Assembly: GCA_009192285.1 (NCBI GenBank)
Contig: WBVU01000019.1
Coordinates: 742,780-806,779, forward strand
Reading direction: 5' to 3'
From: Morchella semilibera
Taxonomy: Eukaryota > Ascomycota > Pezizomycetes > Pezizales > Morchellaceae
DNA length: 64,000 nucleotides
Below the pieces are notes generated by a model. The model did not search any database, was not told the DNA's origin, and saw only the letters and a program-made list of their open reading frames with translations. Positions 43,020 to 54,116 of the stretch are shown in pieces. Every line of letters begins with the position of its first letter. Position 1 is the first letter of the stretch. Made by a program: the position numbers and the translations under genes.

Positions 43020-44430
43020 CTGTCCGTGAAGCTCACGAACAGGTGTTCCCGTCCACGAACAGGTGTTCCAAACTACGAACACCTACAATAATTATCTATC
43101 TAATATTTAGTAGCATGCCCCCCAGCAGCAATAACTGCTTCTAGTCTTCTAGGCATGCTTCTAATCAACCCATCTAACCTATCTACAGTAATATTATTCC
43201 AGGCATTTCTGACCATTATTTTCAAAACCTCTATATCTCGTATCAATCCAAAGGTTTCTCCTAGTTCAGTCTCTATATCTGCCCACAATGCTTCGATAAG
43301 ATTAAGATCAGGTGATTGTGCAGGCCATTCAATAGTCTCCACCTCATTAATCTGTCGACAGATGATAGATAATCCTTTATGACCAGGGGCATTATCTTCT
43401 ACTACCTGAGTCCATCCATATTCTTCACAGGTACGATGCCAGAAAGGAATGAGGTGAGGATCTAGAACATGATCTCTGTAGATACGGGAGCTGATAGTAA
43501 CACCAGCAGGGGTGAATACTAGTTCAGATTTCATCCCTCCACAAAATGCTCCCCATATCATTGTACTCTTTCTTCCTGATTCCCAGGTTTCATCGAGGCA
43601 GTCAGGATGATATTCTTCCTCTGGTCTACGGGTAACCCAAGGACGGTGACCAAATCCAGCTGTGTTGAAAATAGATTCATCTGTCCAGACAGTTCTAAAC
43701 CAGTCATCGTAGGTCCAGTGTAATCTCTCTTGACACCATCTAACCCGTTTGATTAAGTTATTTGGTCTTATTCCCCATCTATATATATGTAAGCATAGGA
43801 AACATAAAGACAAGCAGTGATTATACTTCTTGCGGGGTAATCTCTTATGGTAACCCATGGATGCCATAACATCACGAAGAGTTTTAACTGAACAAGCATA
43901 TCCCATCTCCTCGATGATTGCTTGCCAGGGTAGTCTTCTTGTTCTTTTATCTCTGGTTATAAACTCTCGTAGTCTCTCTTTCTCTGCCAGATTAAAAATA
44001 GGTGGTCTTCCTCTCCTGTTTCTGTTGGTAGGTGTTCCATTTGCTCTGGCACGTCTATAGATTCCCTGGCAAGTACGGAAATCTATCTCAGTCAGGCGAC
44101 CTATCTCTCTCCAGCTCTTGCCAGCATCTCTTAAAGCTATAACTCTAACTCTTTCATCTCTTGTTGTTTCCTTATTCCTAATATTTGCAGGTTCATGATG
44201 ATCAGACCGTGTTCCTTTTTGTCTCATAGTGTCGAACAGGATCGAACAGGGTCGAACAGGGTCGAACAGGGCTCGTGGAACGGGGTTCGTGGAACAGGTT
44301 CGTGGAACGGGGTTCGGAACGGAGGTGAACGGGGTTCACGGATTGAACGGGGGCGAGCAGGCTTCACAGGTTGAGCTTCACGGGTTGAACTTCATGGTAT
44401 CGGACTCCTCCTCCCCCTCCCAGTACGTGG
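43020..44430 (-). mobile_element. Tc1/mariner element
   Basis: Holds the transposase at 43100-44227. Both flanks are arrays of short repeats related to ACGAACAGGTGTTC and GTGAAGCTCA (43020-43085 and 44230-44400), mutually inverted but imperfect, suggesting degenerate terminal inverted repeats. The exact ends and TA duplication could not be fixed. Confidence 0.6.
43100..44227 (-). CDS. Tc1/mariner-type transposase
   Basis: 375 codons, open throughout. N-terminal helix-turn-helix DNA-binding part (VIALRDAGKSWREIGRLT ... CQGIYRRA), then the basic RNRRGRPP linker, then a DDE catalytic core: Asp in VWTDESIF, Asp in VVEDNAPGHKG, Glu in SPDLNLIEALW. Between KK and WGIRPNN lies a 48-nt segment with GT and TAG borders, so a short intron that keeps the frame may be removed, giving 359 aa, which matches the family better. 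Intact reading frame suggests recent activity. Confidence 0.9.
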   Translation of the reverse strand: MRQKGTRSDHHEPANIRNKETTRDERVRVIALRDAGKSWREIGRLTEIDFRTCQGIYRRARANGTPTNRNRRGRPPIFNLAEKERLREFITRDKRTRRLPWQAIIEEMGYACSVKTLRDVMASMGYHKRLPRKKYNHCLSLCFLCLHIYRWGIRPNNLIKRVRWCQERLHWTYDDWFRTVWTDESIFNTAGFGHRPWVTRRPEEEYHPDCLDETWESGRKSTMIWGAFCGGMKSELVFTPAGVTISSRIYRDHVLDPHLIPFWHRTCEEYGWTQVVEDNAPGHKGLSIICRQINEVETIEWPAQSPDLNLIEALWADIETELGETFGLIRDIEVLKIMVRNAWNNITVDRLDGLIRSMPRRLEAVIAAGGHATKY

Positions 44431-44629
44431 CAGTGGCGGTGTCCTGTCTTGGCCCTATATCATCCAATCACGATTTGCATAACTCTCGACCAACCACCAG
44501 AGCGTCTCCAGACTTACCCTTACACCCCGGTACGCCCGGAGCCTCAAGCCTTGGCAAATGCGGGGCAAGATTAGAGAAAAATGTATGCAGAGAAAATACA
44601 ATGCGATAGGATGTCGTTATTTGGATCTG

Positions 44630-44635
44630 GAGTCA
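44630..44635 (+). promoter_or_regulatory. possible Gcn4/CPC1 site upstream of ARO2
   Basis: GAGTCA (TGACTC on the other strand), 145 bp before the ARO2 ATG. Aromatic amino-acid genes are classic targets of the general amino-acid control factor. A 6-mer can occur by chance. Confidence 0.35.
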
Positions 44636-44779
44636 GCCCTGTAGTGATCAGCTAGGTTTGTTCTATATATTACTTCAACCCTCATTCTTTCACACAACCC
44701 CTCCAATTTCGTCGCAGCTCCGAGCCAACCTTGACACTACACTTTTGACATCACTCACATCTGTTTCTAAACGACAACC

Positions 44780-46372
44780 ATGTCCACATTTGGGTCCCAA
44801 TTCCGCGTTACCACGTTTGTCTTTCATCTCAACAAACTTTGACAGTCATACTGATCACTCTCTAGTTATGGCGAATCGCACTGCCGTTCTGTTGGTTGCA
44901 TTGTCGATGGCTGTCCCCCTGGAATGGCCTTGACAGAGGCCGATATCCAACCTCAAATGACCCGGCGCCGCCCTGGACAATCCGCGCTGGCAACTCCTCG
45001 CAACGAAAAAGACGCTGTCAAAATCCAGTCCGGCACTGAATTCGGGTACACTCTTGGGACACCAATTGGTCTCGTAGTCCAGAATGAGGACCAAAGACCC
45101 CATGATTACTCTGACATGGACCTGTACCCAAGGCCAAGCCATGCGGATTACACCTACTTGGCCAAGTATGGCGTAAAGGCGAGCTCAGGTGGTGGAAGGA
45201 GCAGCGCAAGAGAAACAATTGGTATGTGGACCACTCACTCCCAGGACTCCCAAGATTAGCCAAATATCGTGATAAAGCCCCCGAGAACAGGGACTGGGAG
45301 CTTTCCAATATGACTCACCACCCTAAGTAATAAAGGCCTTACATTCCCACCTTATATTTTTCTTTCCCCTTTATATATACCCATGCTGTATCTAACATCT
45401 GACATAGGCCGTGTGGCTGCTGGCGCAATTGCCGAAAAATACCTTTCCTTGGTCTATGGCGTCGAGATTGTCTCTTTTGTGTCTAGTGTTGGTCCTATTC
45501 ACATTCCAGGCTCGGTGGATTCGACCCCCGATTACATGTCCCTTCTCTCAACGATTACCCGAGAAGGGGTCGACACATTCCTCCCAGTTCGCTGCCCACA
45601 AGCAGAATCGAATGAGCAGATGGCAGGACTGATTGCTGAATACCGTGATAAACAAGACTCAATCGGAGGAACGGTCACCTGCGTTATCAAGAACGTTCCT
45701 GTTGGTCTTGGGGAGCCATGCTTTGATAAGCTTGAGGCTAAACTGGCGCATGCAATGCTTTCGATACCAGCGACGAAAGGATTTGAAGTTGGTTCAGGGT
45801 TCCGCGGGACTGAAGTTCCTGGCTCAAAACACAATGATGCTTTCATCCGCTCTAAGAATGGGAAACTAGCTACTGTTACCAATAATTCTGGAGGTATTCA
45901 AGGTGGTATTACTAATGGAGAAAACATTTATTTCAAAGTTGCTTTTAAGTCCCCAGCCACCATCGGCCATGCACAGGAAACGAGCAAGTATGATGGTGAG
46001 GCCGGTGTTTTGGCAGCAAAGGGCAGACACGATCCTTGCGTGGTCCGAGGGCGGTTCCTATCGTAGAAGCCATGGCGGCCCTTGTGATCATGGATGCAGT
46101 TTTGATTCAACAGGTGAGGGTCCATCATTTGTTTTGTTTTACCTGGACTAGACATCGTGTTTATAATTGTATAGGCCCGTGAAACGTCACGCTCCTTACT
46201 TCCGCCGCTTCCTCGGAACCTTGGAATAAAAACACCAGCAGCCCTTGACGGAAGGGAGAAGAATGTTGATCCTACAAAGGCCCCAAAGGATGAAGAGGAT
46301 AAGCTAGCTGTCAATCCGGGGGGGCAGAAGATTTCTGGGAGCTCCGAGGGGAATGTATTTGGGGATGAATAG
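44780..46372 (+). CDS. ARO2: chorismate synthase, with a one-base deletion
   Basis: Last shikimate-pathway enzyme, converting EPSP to chorismate with reduced FMN. Exons 44780-44814, 44866-45221, 45408-46113, 46175-46372; introns of 51, 186 and 61 nt with GT-AG borders. Landmarks: [20 protein letters not shown] start, [56 protein letters not shown]. In exon 3 near 46045 the sequence TGGTCCGAGGG lacks one C compared with what the [15 protein letters not shown] motif needs; without it the frame stops at 46066. The exon phases agree only if that base is counted, so the rest of the gene is under coding constraint. With that base the family-like length is 431 aa. Confidence 0.9.
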
Positions 46373-47860
46373 GTGGAAAGGAACTTTAGCCCAATGAAAT
46401 CTAAGAATTGATGTACTGGCATCTTTGCTGGCAGAAATGTACTATTGCCATTTCTTAATGCAAAGCCCGCAGGTAGTGGCGGGGTATGCTAATTACAAAA
46501 CAAAGTAGAATTTAGAATTAGTATAGTCAGTTATTATACATTCGTATCAAAAAAGTACAATCAAGGAAGTTTCAACTAAAAATAATCATCACATACACCC
46601 TACGAAGCTTTGTAACTTGGTCGTAAGCTGTATCAATGGCTCGCGATTTTCATGACAAGAGTATGAACTCTTCCAAACAGCAGTCAGGCCAGCATGCTTC
46701 TTAAATAGAATCATGATGAGTAATTCTCGACTGTAATTGGCGCGATATGCCTAGTATTTATTAGAGCGATTTGGCCAACAACCTCTGCATCTAAATATTT
46801 AGTTGTTGGCGATAGTTTCTGGTGTGGGGATCCCGCCAGGGACTCAGAATCACTCTAATTCTCATCGCCCTTGTATTGATCCCCGATTAAATACCACCAT
46901 ATATACATGTATCTAGCGATAAAACTGCTAATACTTCTTGCGGGGACAGTTTGTTGACAAGCGTACCTTTCCAGGTGTCTTCCACACTTCATTATCGACC
47001 ATATTCGGACAACCCCGCCCCTCCGCAAACAAAGACTCCGCCCCCGTTTATGATTAAAGACTATAAATCATGTATGGCATAGCTAAGTTTTGCAATTTAG
47101 AACAAATAGAGAATTATACTTAGCAGTATCTAGGCAGCTTATGTATGAAGTATAAATAAATAAATATCTAGGTAGCTTCATGTTATATCGTTCGGTTTTT
47201 ATTGAAGAGGAAACCATTGTAAATTCATGACGTTTCCAAACACGACCATTACTGCGTGCCATAAAAAAGGTAGCATTGGTGGGTTTTTCCACCCACATGC
47301 AATAGTGGATGAGTCTGGAAACGCGCTTTGATAGATTGGCTGTTGATAATTATTTTTACTACTGTAGCTAGTCTATCTTCTTCTACTACAATGTACTAGA
47401 TTACGACATTTTCGCACTCCTTGGCATAGCAACCTTATTGGTTGAGAGTGACGGAGGTATTGACTAAGCACGACACATCAAGACCTGTGAACTGAATTGT
47501 ATCACAAGGCAATGAAAGGTTAAACTGGCGGGAATTGGGGGGAGGGAGGGAGGGCCGAAGGCTCCCATAATTACATGTACGTACCGTAGAGAGAGGATTA
47601 GTTTACCGCTGTTCCCCAAAATCTACACAACTCGCGGTCGCGAGGTGGAACCCCTAGTTATATATGTACTACAATACAGTGTGTCTCAAAAATACTGAGA
47701 CATTTCGAGGTGGTTTGGTTGGACGGTTGCAGAGAGTGGCAGGGATTAATGACAGGGTAGTTGACTAAGCACGACACATCAAATTTGGGTATGGGGTCCC
47801 AGTGAATTGATGAGAGGTGAACCCCCGGGCACGAGGAGGCCGAAGGTCTCCCGTGCCCAA
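46373..47860. other. gene-free intergenic stretch
   Basis: AT-rich sequence without a recognisable gene. GCCAACAAC ... GTTGTTGGC near 46772-46814 could pair. CAGTGTGTCTCAAAAATACTGAGACA-like sequence near 47678 resembles a Tc1/mariner terminus. A GACTAAGCACGACACATCAA block occurs twice (47462 and 47763). Confidence 0.45.
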
Positions 47861-48084
47861 TCCAGCCTGTCGCCGTTCCCTCCAGCCTGTCGCCGTTCCC
47901 TCCAGCCTGTCGCCGTTCCCTCCAGCCTGTCGCCGTTCCCTCCAGCCTGTCGCCGTTCCCTATTGTCGCTGTTCCCTATACTGTCGCTGTTCCCTATACT
48001 GTCGCTGTTCCCTATACTGTCGCTGTTCCCTATACTGTCGCTGTTCCCTATACTGTCGCTGTTCCCTATACTGTCGCTGTTCCC
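47861..48084 (+). repeat. minisatellite, 20-bp unit passing into an 18-bp unit
   Basis: Five perfect copies of TCCAGCCTGTCGCCGTTCCC (47861-47960), a 16-bp transition copy, then six perfect copies of TATACTGTCGCTGTTCCC (47977-48084). The two units share the CTGTCGCYGTTCCC core. A CAACTCGCGGTCGCGAG motif flanks the region on both sides (about 47627 and 48143). Confidence 0.9.
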
Positions 48085-48260
48085 TAACGTACTCTACCGC
48101 TGTTACCTCAATTGAAAGGGTGAGAATAAAATATTATTGGATCAACTCGCGGTCGCGAGCTGGCCACTGCTAGTGGAGTAGTACGGTATTATGCTTTACA
48201 TGTGTTGGTCTGGTAAACATGTAACGTGCATGCAGGTTGGCACAGAGTCTTACTATTACA

Positions 48261-48432
48261 GTACCAAAAAGAGGGGTGGGATCACTACCCGGGTATTCTC
48301 GTGTACGCTAGCATTGCGATAAGAATACGGTATTTGTACAGTACTCTTCCCCTAATGCCGATTTAGTTCGGTATTTATCACTAAACTCCGTAGTCCTATG
48401 GTAGTGATTTCACCCCCATTTTTTCATACTGT
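48261..48432. mobile_element. short inverted-repeat element (MITE-like)
   Basis: Arms GAGGGGTGGGATCACTACC (48271-48289) and its inverted partner GGTAGTGATTTCACCCCC (48400-48417), extending outward into A/T runs and GTAC. Non-coding core of about 110 bp. Confidence 0.55.
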
Positions 48433-48468
48433 ACATACCGCACAGCTACATTACTATATATACCTTTA

Positions 48469-48544
48469 GTACTTAGGTGTTTAGTAAAAGGTGGTGAAAG
48501 CAACGGGGAAATGTTTCACGACCTTTTACTGAATGCCTAAGTAC
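48469..48544. repeat. 76-nt hairpin
   Basis: GTACTTAGGTGTTTAGTAAA pairs with TTTACTGAATGCCTAAGTAC, and GGTGAAA with TTTCAC nearer the loop. Probably a small foldback element. Confidence 0.55.
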
Positions 48545-49702
48545 ATGACGTAGTTGTATTCCAAATCATTTTAAACTAAACTCAAGTGTATTTCTAATCG
48601 GCCGGATACCGCACTAATTCAACTCCGACGTCTTGTGTGACCGGCGGGATTAATGCCTTATATTTAAGTACTATAGAGAGTACTGTACCGGCTATCCACA
48701 TTTATGTGCTCATGATTTAAAAATAACTCATAGTGCTTGTGGCATCGGTGTGTCTACATGTAATTATATACCGTGCTGCCCTATATGACTACATGTACCT
48801 ACTAACAGTAAACTTCCACAAATATACTTAGTTGCATGTATTATATTTAGTTACTATTGTCAGTGTTTAAAGTAATGGCTTTGCCGTCACCAGATATCAC
48901 TCGTGATCTAATGCTTATCTGATTGATTCCACTCAATAGCTACAAGCTTCGGATAAAATGTAGAATAGGAATACTTGTGTTAAAACGCAGCTGCCGGCAA
49001 ATTATGTACGTGTTTTTCAGCCATATACGTCTACATGAAGTATGTGGGTTATTAGGCAGTAAAAACATGTGATGAAGGACCCAGGAGAGCATTGGTGACG
49101 ACCGTTTTTAATTTTCTCATCATGAAGAGCATCTACACACTCATAAGTGCATTTATTTACGTGCCTTCATTCGATTCCCGTGTGATTGTGAAACCACTAA
49201 AAAGTGTGCACTACCCTCCGCTACACTGAGTCTCGTCAGTTCTCAAGCCGTCTGATTGGTTTTATTTGGGGTCTTATTTCGAGGCTTAGCTGTGCATGTA
49301 CCTACATCATGTAGTACTATATACTCGTATTTCGCTGACGTTTGTGGACGCGACTGATATTGCATGCCATACAAAGATACTCCAAGCTCATGATTTTGGG
49401 TGTATGCAATAATGGCCCAGAGGAGCGTCAACCACTGCCACTGTCAACAGACCACTTACATACTAGACTTGCCCTGGTATGCATAGTACATTCCTGGCGC
49501 TATAGTAGCCTAGCCCAAGAATGCTAGGAATACGATTAATTTTATTTCGTCATCTGACAATGATTGCCATTTAGTTGGCTTGATGAAATTGAATTTTTTG
49601 TTGGCCCCCGCGTGGTTCAATATCTATATAAGTAACATATATTTGTCAATTATCTCTAAGTCCAGCACACTCAAAACTGAAAGCAACAGCCTTAACCAAG
49701 AC
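48545..49702. other. gene-free stretch upstream of the epoxide hydrolase
   Basis: No gene recognised. Contains several ACATGTAC-type short repeats. The epoxide hydrolase promoter must lie at the right end; TATCTATATAAG near 49620 is a plausible TATA box about 80 bp before the ATG. Confidence 0.4.
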
Positions 49703-51115
49703 ATGTCACTCCCAAAGAATGTAACTATCGCTGCAACACCCTTCAGAATTTCTATTCCGGACTTCCAGTTGGACGAATTGCGAACACTGATCCGACTCTC
49801 AAAGCTCCCCCCCGCAACCTATGAAGGTACAAAAGAAGAGTATGGAGTAACCAGCAAATGGATGGCTGATATGAAATCTTACTGGGAGGGCAATTTTAAC
49901 TGGTTCGCGGCCTGTGCTCGCCCAATTACTTGACAAAGCGAAACAGTCGTTAAATATGTATAGGAGAGAGCATGAGGCCAAAATGAATCAGCTTCCACAA
50001 TTTACCGCGCCAGTCAAATCAAAAAATGGAACAGAATTCACACTTCACTTCATTGGTGTATTCTCTGAGTATGAGGACGCAATTCCTTTGGTCTTATTGC
50101 ACGGATGGCCAGGTTAGTTATCATAAGTCCCACTTTTGTTGTTAAATATTTAAGTGTACACTAACGAATATCAACTGAGCTCTACTGTAGGTTCGTTCAT
50201 TGAGTTTCTCGACTTGATTCCAATCCTCGCAGCATCCACCTCGCCACATTTCCACATCATCGTACCTTCGCTGCCCGGCTATGCATTTTCCTCTCCACCG
50301 CCATTGGACAGCGACTTTACCTTTCAGGACTGCGCATACCTTGTGAACGAATTGATGTTAGGACTTGGTCTGGAAAAGTATGTATCACAGGGGGGAGACA
50401 TCGGAAGTCTTATCGCAGAAGCCTTAGCAGCTGGGTACCCAGGGTGTTTAGGTAAGTAGTCTATACTATAGCCTGATGTTAACACACACTAACAGAAATG
50501 GTTGGCAGGCTGTCACAGTACGTTAGCTCATGATCAGATAAACCCTGAAGGATAAGTCTGACAGTCATTTCAGTAAATATGCTTCGAATTTCCGAGCCCC
50601 CACCTAAACACCCTATTTCAAGCCTCTCCCCTAAAGAAAAAGAAGGACTCCTCCGCGGTGAGCGGTTCAATGCAACCGGCAGTGCCTACGCTCTCGAACA
50701 CGCCACACGTCCCAGCACCATTGGGCATGTCCTCTCTAGCAGTCCTCTTGCTCTCCTTGCTTGGATTGGTGAAAAGATTCGAGATTGGACTGATATAACC
50801 CCACCAGCCGAGAAGATCTTGGAAATTATAACACTGTGGTGGTTTACGGAAACAATGCCTAGGAGTATTTATGCGTACCGTCAGATATTTATTGATGAAA
50901 CGAGGAATCTGGAAGGGGCCGCATTAACAAACACCAAGTTCGGGTATTCAAATTTTCCAAAGGAACTCTTGCCAGCCCCGAAAGTATGGGTTAATACCCT
51001 AGGGAAAATGTTGTTTTATCGAGATCATGAACGAGGAGGCCATTTCGCAGCGATGGAGGTTCCTGAACTACTGGCGGGCGATGTGATAGAGTTTGTCAAC
51101 ATTCTTGTCAATTAA
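49703..51115 (+). CDS. epoxide hydrolase (microsomal type), with a one-base insertion
   Basis: Alpha/beta-hydrolase that opens epoxides to diols; microsomal-type enzymes carry an N-terminal EHN domain, visible here (PFRISIPDFQLDELRTLIRL). Exons 49703-50112, 50191-50451, 50574-51115, phases consistent for 403 aa if one extra base near 49902-49906 (TGGTTCGCGG) is discounted; as written the first frame stops at about 49933. Motifs: HGWPGSFIEFLDLIP oxyanion region, nucleophile Asp in SQGGDIGSLIAEALA, and catalytic His in HERGGHFAAMEVPE. Substrate cannot be told from sequence. Could be a real pseudogene or an assembly indel. Confidence 0.87.
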
Positions 51116-51249
51116 TATCAAGTCGCAATTCGGAAAGATTGTACTTAGATCCAAGTTATTTGCAGTTTTTACTCACATTGAATGTACTCTTGAATTGTTG
51201 CCCAACCAGCCATTGTGTGCGGCCCATAAGCTATCAATGTAGTCACCTA

Positions 51250-51995
51250 TATATTTTGGTGCGGTAAATGTTTCAAAAGCAATTTTACCAACAGTGGTGA
51301 ATTATTTTACCACCGGTGGTATAGGCGCTGAATTTCAGTTCTTGTTCCAGTATAAAAACTAAATTTCAGTCTTTATGCTGCGCTATCATTATTAGAAACA
51401 CTTATGAAGGTTTACCACCGGTGGTGGTGAAGTGCCTACCGCCAGTGGTGAAATTCCCCACCGGTGGACACATACATGTATAGCCCTTTCGGCGCGGCCG
51501 AAATGTCTGTGTCAAAAGTAATTTCACCAACGGTTGATAAATTATAAACTATTTACCACCGGTGGTATCAGTGCTGAATTTTAGTCTTTGTGCCAGTATA
51601 AATGCTAAGTTTCGGTCTTTATGCTACGTTAGTGAATATTCAAGGATTAATGCCAACACTTATAAAGCTTTCCCACCGGTGGTAAAATACCTGCCAGAAT
51701 TTCCCCACCGGTGGAAAATGTTCATATATGATTGGCATTATATAGCCCCTTTTGGCCAGAAAGTCTGTGCTTTTATCCATTTTAATGTATAAATGTGGGT
51801 ATTATTTTCACCACTAGTGGTAAAATTACTTTTAACACATTTACCGCACTATATTTGCTTTTACCATAAAAAGTGACATTATGGTATAAATCATGGTATT
51901 GTTTTCACCACCGGTGGTAAAATAATTTACTACAGTTGGTAAAATAATTTACTACAGTTGGTAAAATTACTTTTGACACATTTGCCGCTCTATAA
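51250..51995. mobile_element. foldback element built of ACCACCGGTGGT palindromes
   Basis: About 745 bp. The left end (GGTGCGGTAAATGTTTC, AAAAGCAATTTTACCAAC) and the right end (GTTGGTAAAATTACTTTTGA, CACATTTGCCGCTCTATA) are inverted repeats. The core CCACCGGTGG occurs exactly seven times (51310, 51415, 51458, 51556, 51673, 51705, 51908) plus several near matches. The left half is a rough tandem duplication with a period of about 244 bp. No coding potential. A MITE or satellite-like foldback element is the best reading. Confidence 0.6.
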
Positions 51996-53247
51996 TCTAA
52001 TGCTGCGGCGATAGATATTTCATGTAAGTATAAAACAATCAATCAATAGCTAGTCTAGAGCATTACCCTTTAGGAACTGTAAAATCTTCTGGACACGGTT
52101 AATAGTATGAGCTATACGCTGAACTATTCTATTTTACTTTGTTCAATCATCCAAGGGTGTTTTGACAAGAGTATCATCTGCTGGAATGTAATACATATAA
52201 CTAGGGTTTTGTATGTGACATCTGCAGAATAAAGTACATGTAGTCAGTAGTATGTACATACATGATCTACGTAATTAAGGTTAAAAATGCCAGCAAAACA
52301 TTAATCTTCACCCGAGTATCTAATGTGTTGCAGTACCTAGACAGGGTATTTTATTTCCTGTCGTCGAGATATATGTCGAGTACTTTGTATGCACTTATGA
52401 GATTAGAACTATCGCCAGTGAAGCGTGACTATAGAACTGTTATTGATAACACGAAATAAGATGTAGTACGTCATAACTCTACGGTGCAAGTAAAGGAATC
52501 AGTAAACGAATCCGATAGAATTGATGTGTTAATGACACCTGGAAATGTAACGGATTTTATGTGTGAGAAACTACATGCACGTATGTAGTGTAGGAGAATG
52601 GTGCTGGGAGCATGCCTGGTCGGGTTGAGGGACACGGGTATAAAACAAGATATTTTAATTCGAAATACATTGTAGATTAATTTATCAATCCCGATGGTCT
52701 CAAAAGTCAAACTTTCCTTCCTTTTCGTCAGTCCTTGCAGAGTTGCAAACCTTTCCATCCTCCTCTCCACCTCTTCATCCATTGGCTCGGGCCTTGACTC
52801 AGGGGTTTTAAGTATTTCTTTATAGACTCGGACGAATCTGGAGCAGGTGCTTCATCTTCCTTCTCTTTGTTATCTACAAGATTGATGACTCTCTTTCTGA
52901 GCATCGGTTACTGTGCCGAAGACAATTATTATAGGAAGATACGACTTCTCCTGTACTGGTGGTCTTTTGGACGCAAAAGTCCCGTCCTTTTCAAGCAGAT
53001 AGAATGATAGAGAGGGTAAAAATGAGTTGATCTATCCAATAAAATTATAATGGGTCAAACTTGAGGTGTTCAAACTACTCCGCGTCAAGGGTTCTAGGCT
53101 AGATGGGCCGCGCTTGTTGATGGGCTACGAGACTAAGCGCGTGATGTTGCTTAGTCACCAAACACAACCTCATGCGCTCTACTAGTCACCAACGGTTCGA
53201 ATTACTCGGAGGCACTAATCGAGTAGATATACCCCAATACCTTCCAG
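51996..53247. other. gene-free stretch upstream of CLPP
   Basis: No gene recognised. A minus-strand open stretch at about 52680-52850 reads EPMDEEVERRMERFATLQGL, but I cannot place it in a family or build a gene from it. Confidence 0.4.
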
Positions 53248-54116
53248 ATGTCCTCAATACTATCGTCCCTACTACGGCGCCACAGCCCCCAATTACTCCG
53301 CTCGATATCCACGCCCACCACAGGTCTCCGGTCACTCTCAACCTCACCTGCATTCGCCGACTACTACACGCCCACCCCCTTTGTGCACGAATCCGTCGGT
53401 GGCGGCTGGCATTCTTGTTAGTAGCAACCCCCCTCCCTCCTTTCCCCGCTTCACATACTGACACAGTGGGCGGGACCGGCGGGGGCCAATAGATGACATA
53501 TTCTCACGCCTCCTCAAAGAGCGTATCATCACCCTCAACGGGCCCGTCCACGACGGCCTCTCCTCCGTCATCGTCGCACAATTGCTCTTCCTCGAGGCCG
53601 AGAACCCCACAAAGCCCATCAATCTCTACATCAACTCCCCGGGGGGGTCCGTCACCGCCGGCCTTGCAATATATGACACAATGAACTACATCCAGGCGCC
53701 AGTGAGCACCATTTGCATCGGGCAGGCGGCGAGCATGGGGAGTTTACTGCTGGCTGGGGGGGCGCCGGGCAGGCGCTATTGTCTGCCGCATTCGAGCGTC
53801 ATGGTGCATCAGCCGAGTGGCGGGTATGCTGGCCAGGCAACAGATATTGCGATCCATGCGAAGGAGATATTGAGGGTTAGGGAGAGGCTCAATATGATCT
53901 ACCAGAAACACCTGACGAAGCTGCATACGCTGGAGGAAATTGGTTAGTTTTCTTTAATCACGTAGGTGCTAGGAGTTTGCTGACGGTCGTACAGAGAAGA
54001 TTATGGAGCGGGATCTGTTCATGGGTGCCGAGGAGGCGAAGGAGATGGGTATAGTAGACGAGATTCTGGTAGCAAGGAAAAAGCCAGAGGAGCCGGAAAC
54101 ACCTAAATCTTCGTGA
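53248..54116 (+). CDS. CLPP: mitochondrial ATP-dependent Clp protease proteolytic subunit
   Basis: Serine peptidase of the mitochondrial matrix that works with the ClpX unfoldase. Exons 53248-53416, 53493-53942, 53995-54116 (introns 76 and 52 nt), 246 aa. The start at 53248 gives a typical presequence rich in Ser, Arg and Leu ([19 protein letters not shown]), leading into [20 protein letters not shown] across intron 1. Catalytic Ser lies in [14 protein letters not shown] and His in [14 protein letters not shown]; the handle region [20 protein letters not shown] follows. The plus-strand ATG at 53172 is in another frame and was rejected. Confidence 0.94.

Noticed and set aside
47807-48173. Two ORFs of 102 and 118 codons with regular peptide repeats
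   Set aside because: The repeats are the translation of the minisatellite in two frames; no gene signals around them.
52471-52906. Minus-strand open pieces with EPMDEEVERRMERFATLQGL and KRVINLVDNKEKEDEAP
   Set aside because: Acidic, gene-like composition, but the two pieces are in different frames, no splice solution was convincing and no family was recognised.
53172-53492. ORF of 106 codons ahead of ClpP in another frame
   Set aside because: The frame starting at 53248 reads a mitochondrial presequence into the ClpP N terminus across a 76-nt intron, so the other frame is a shadow.
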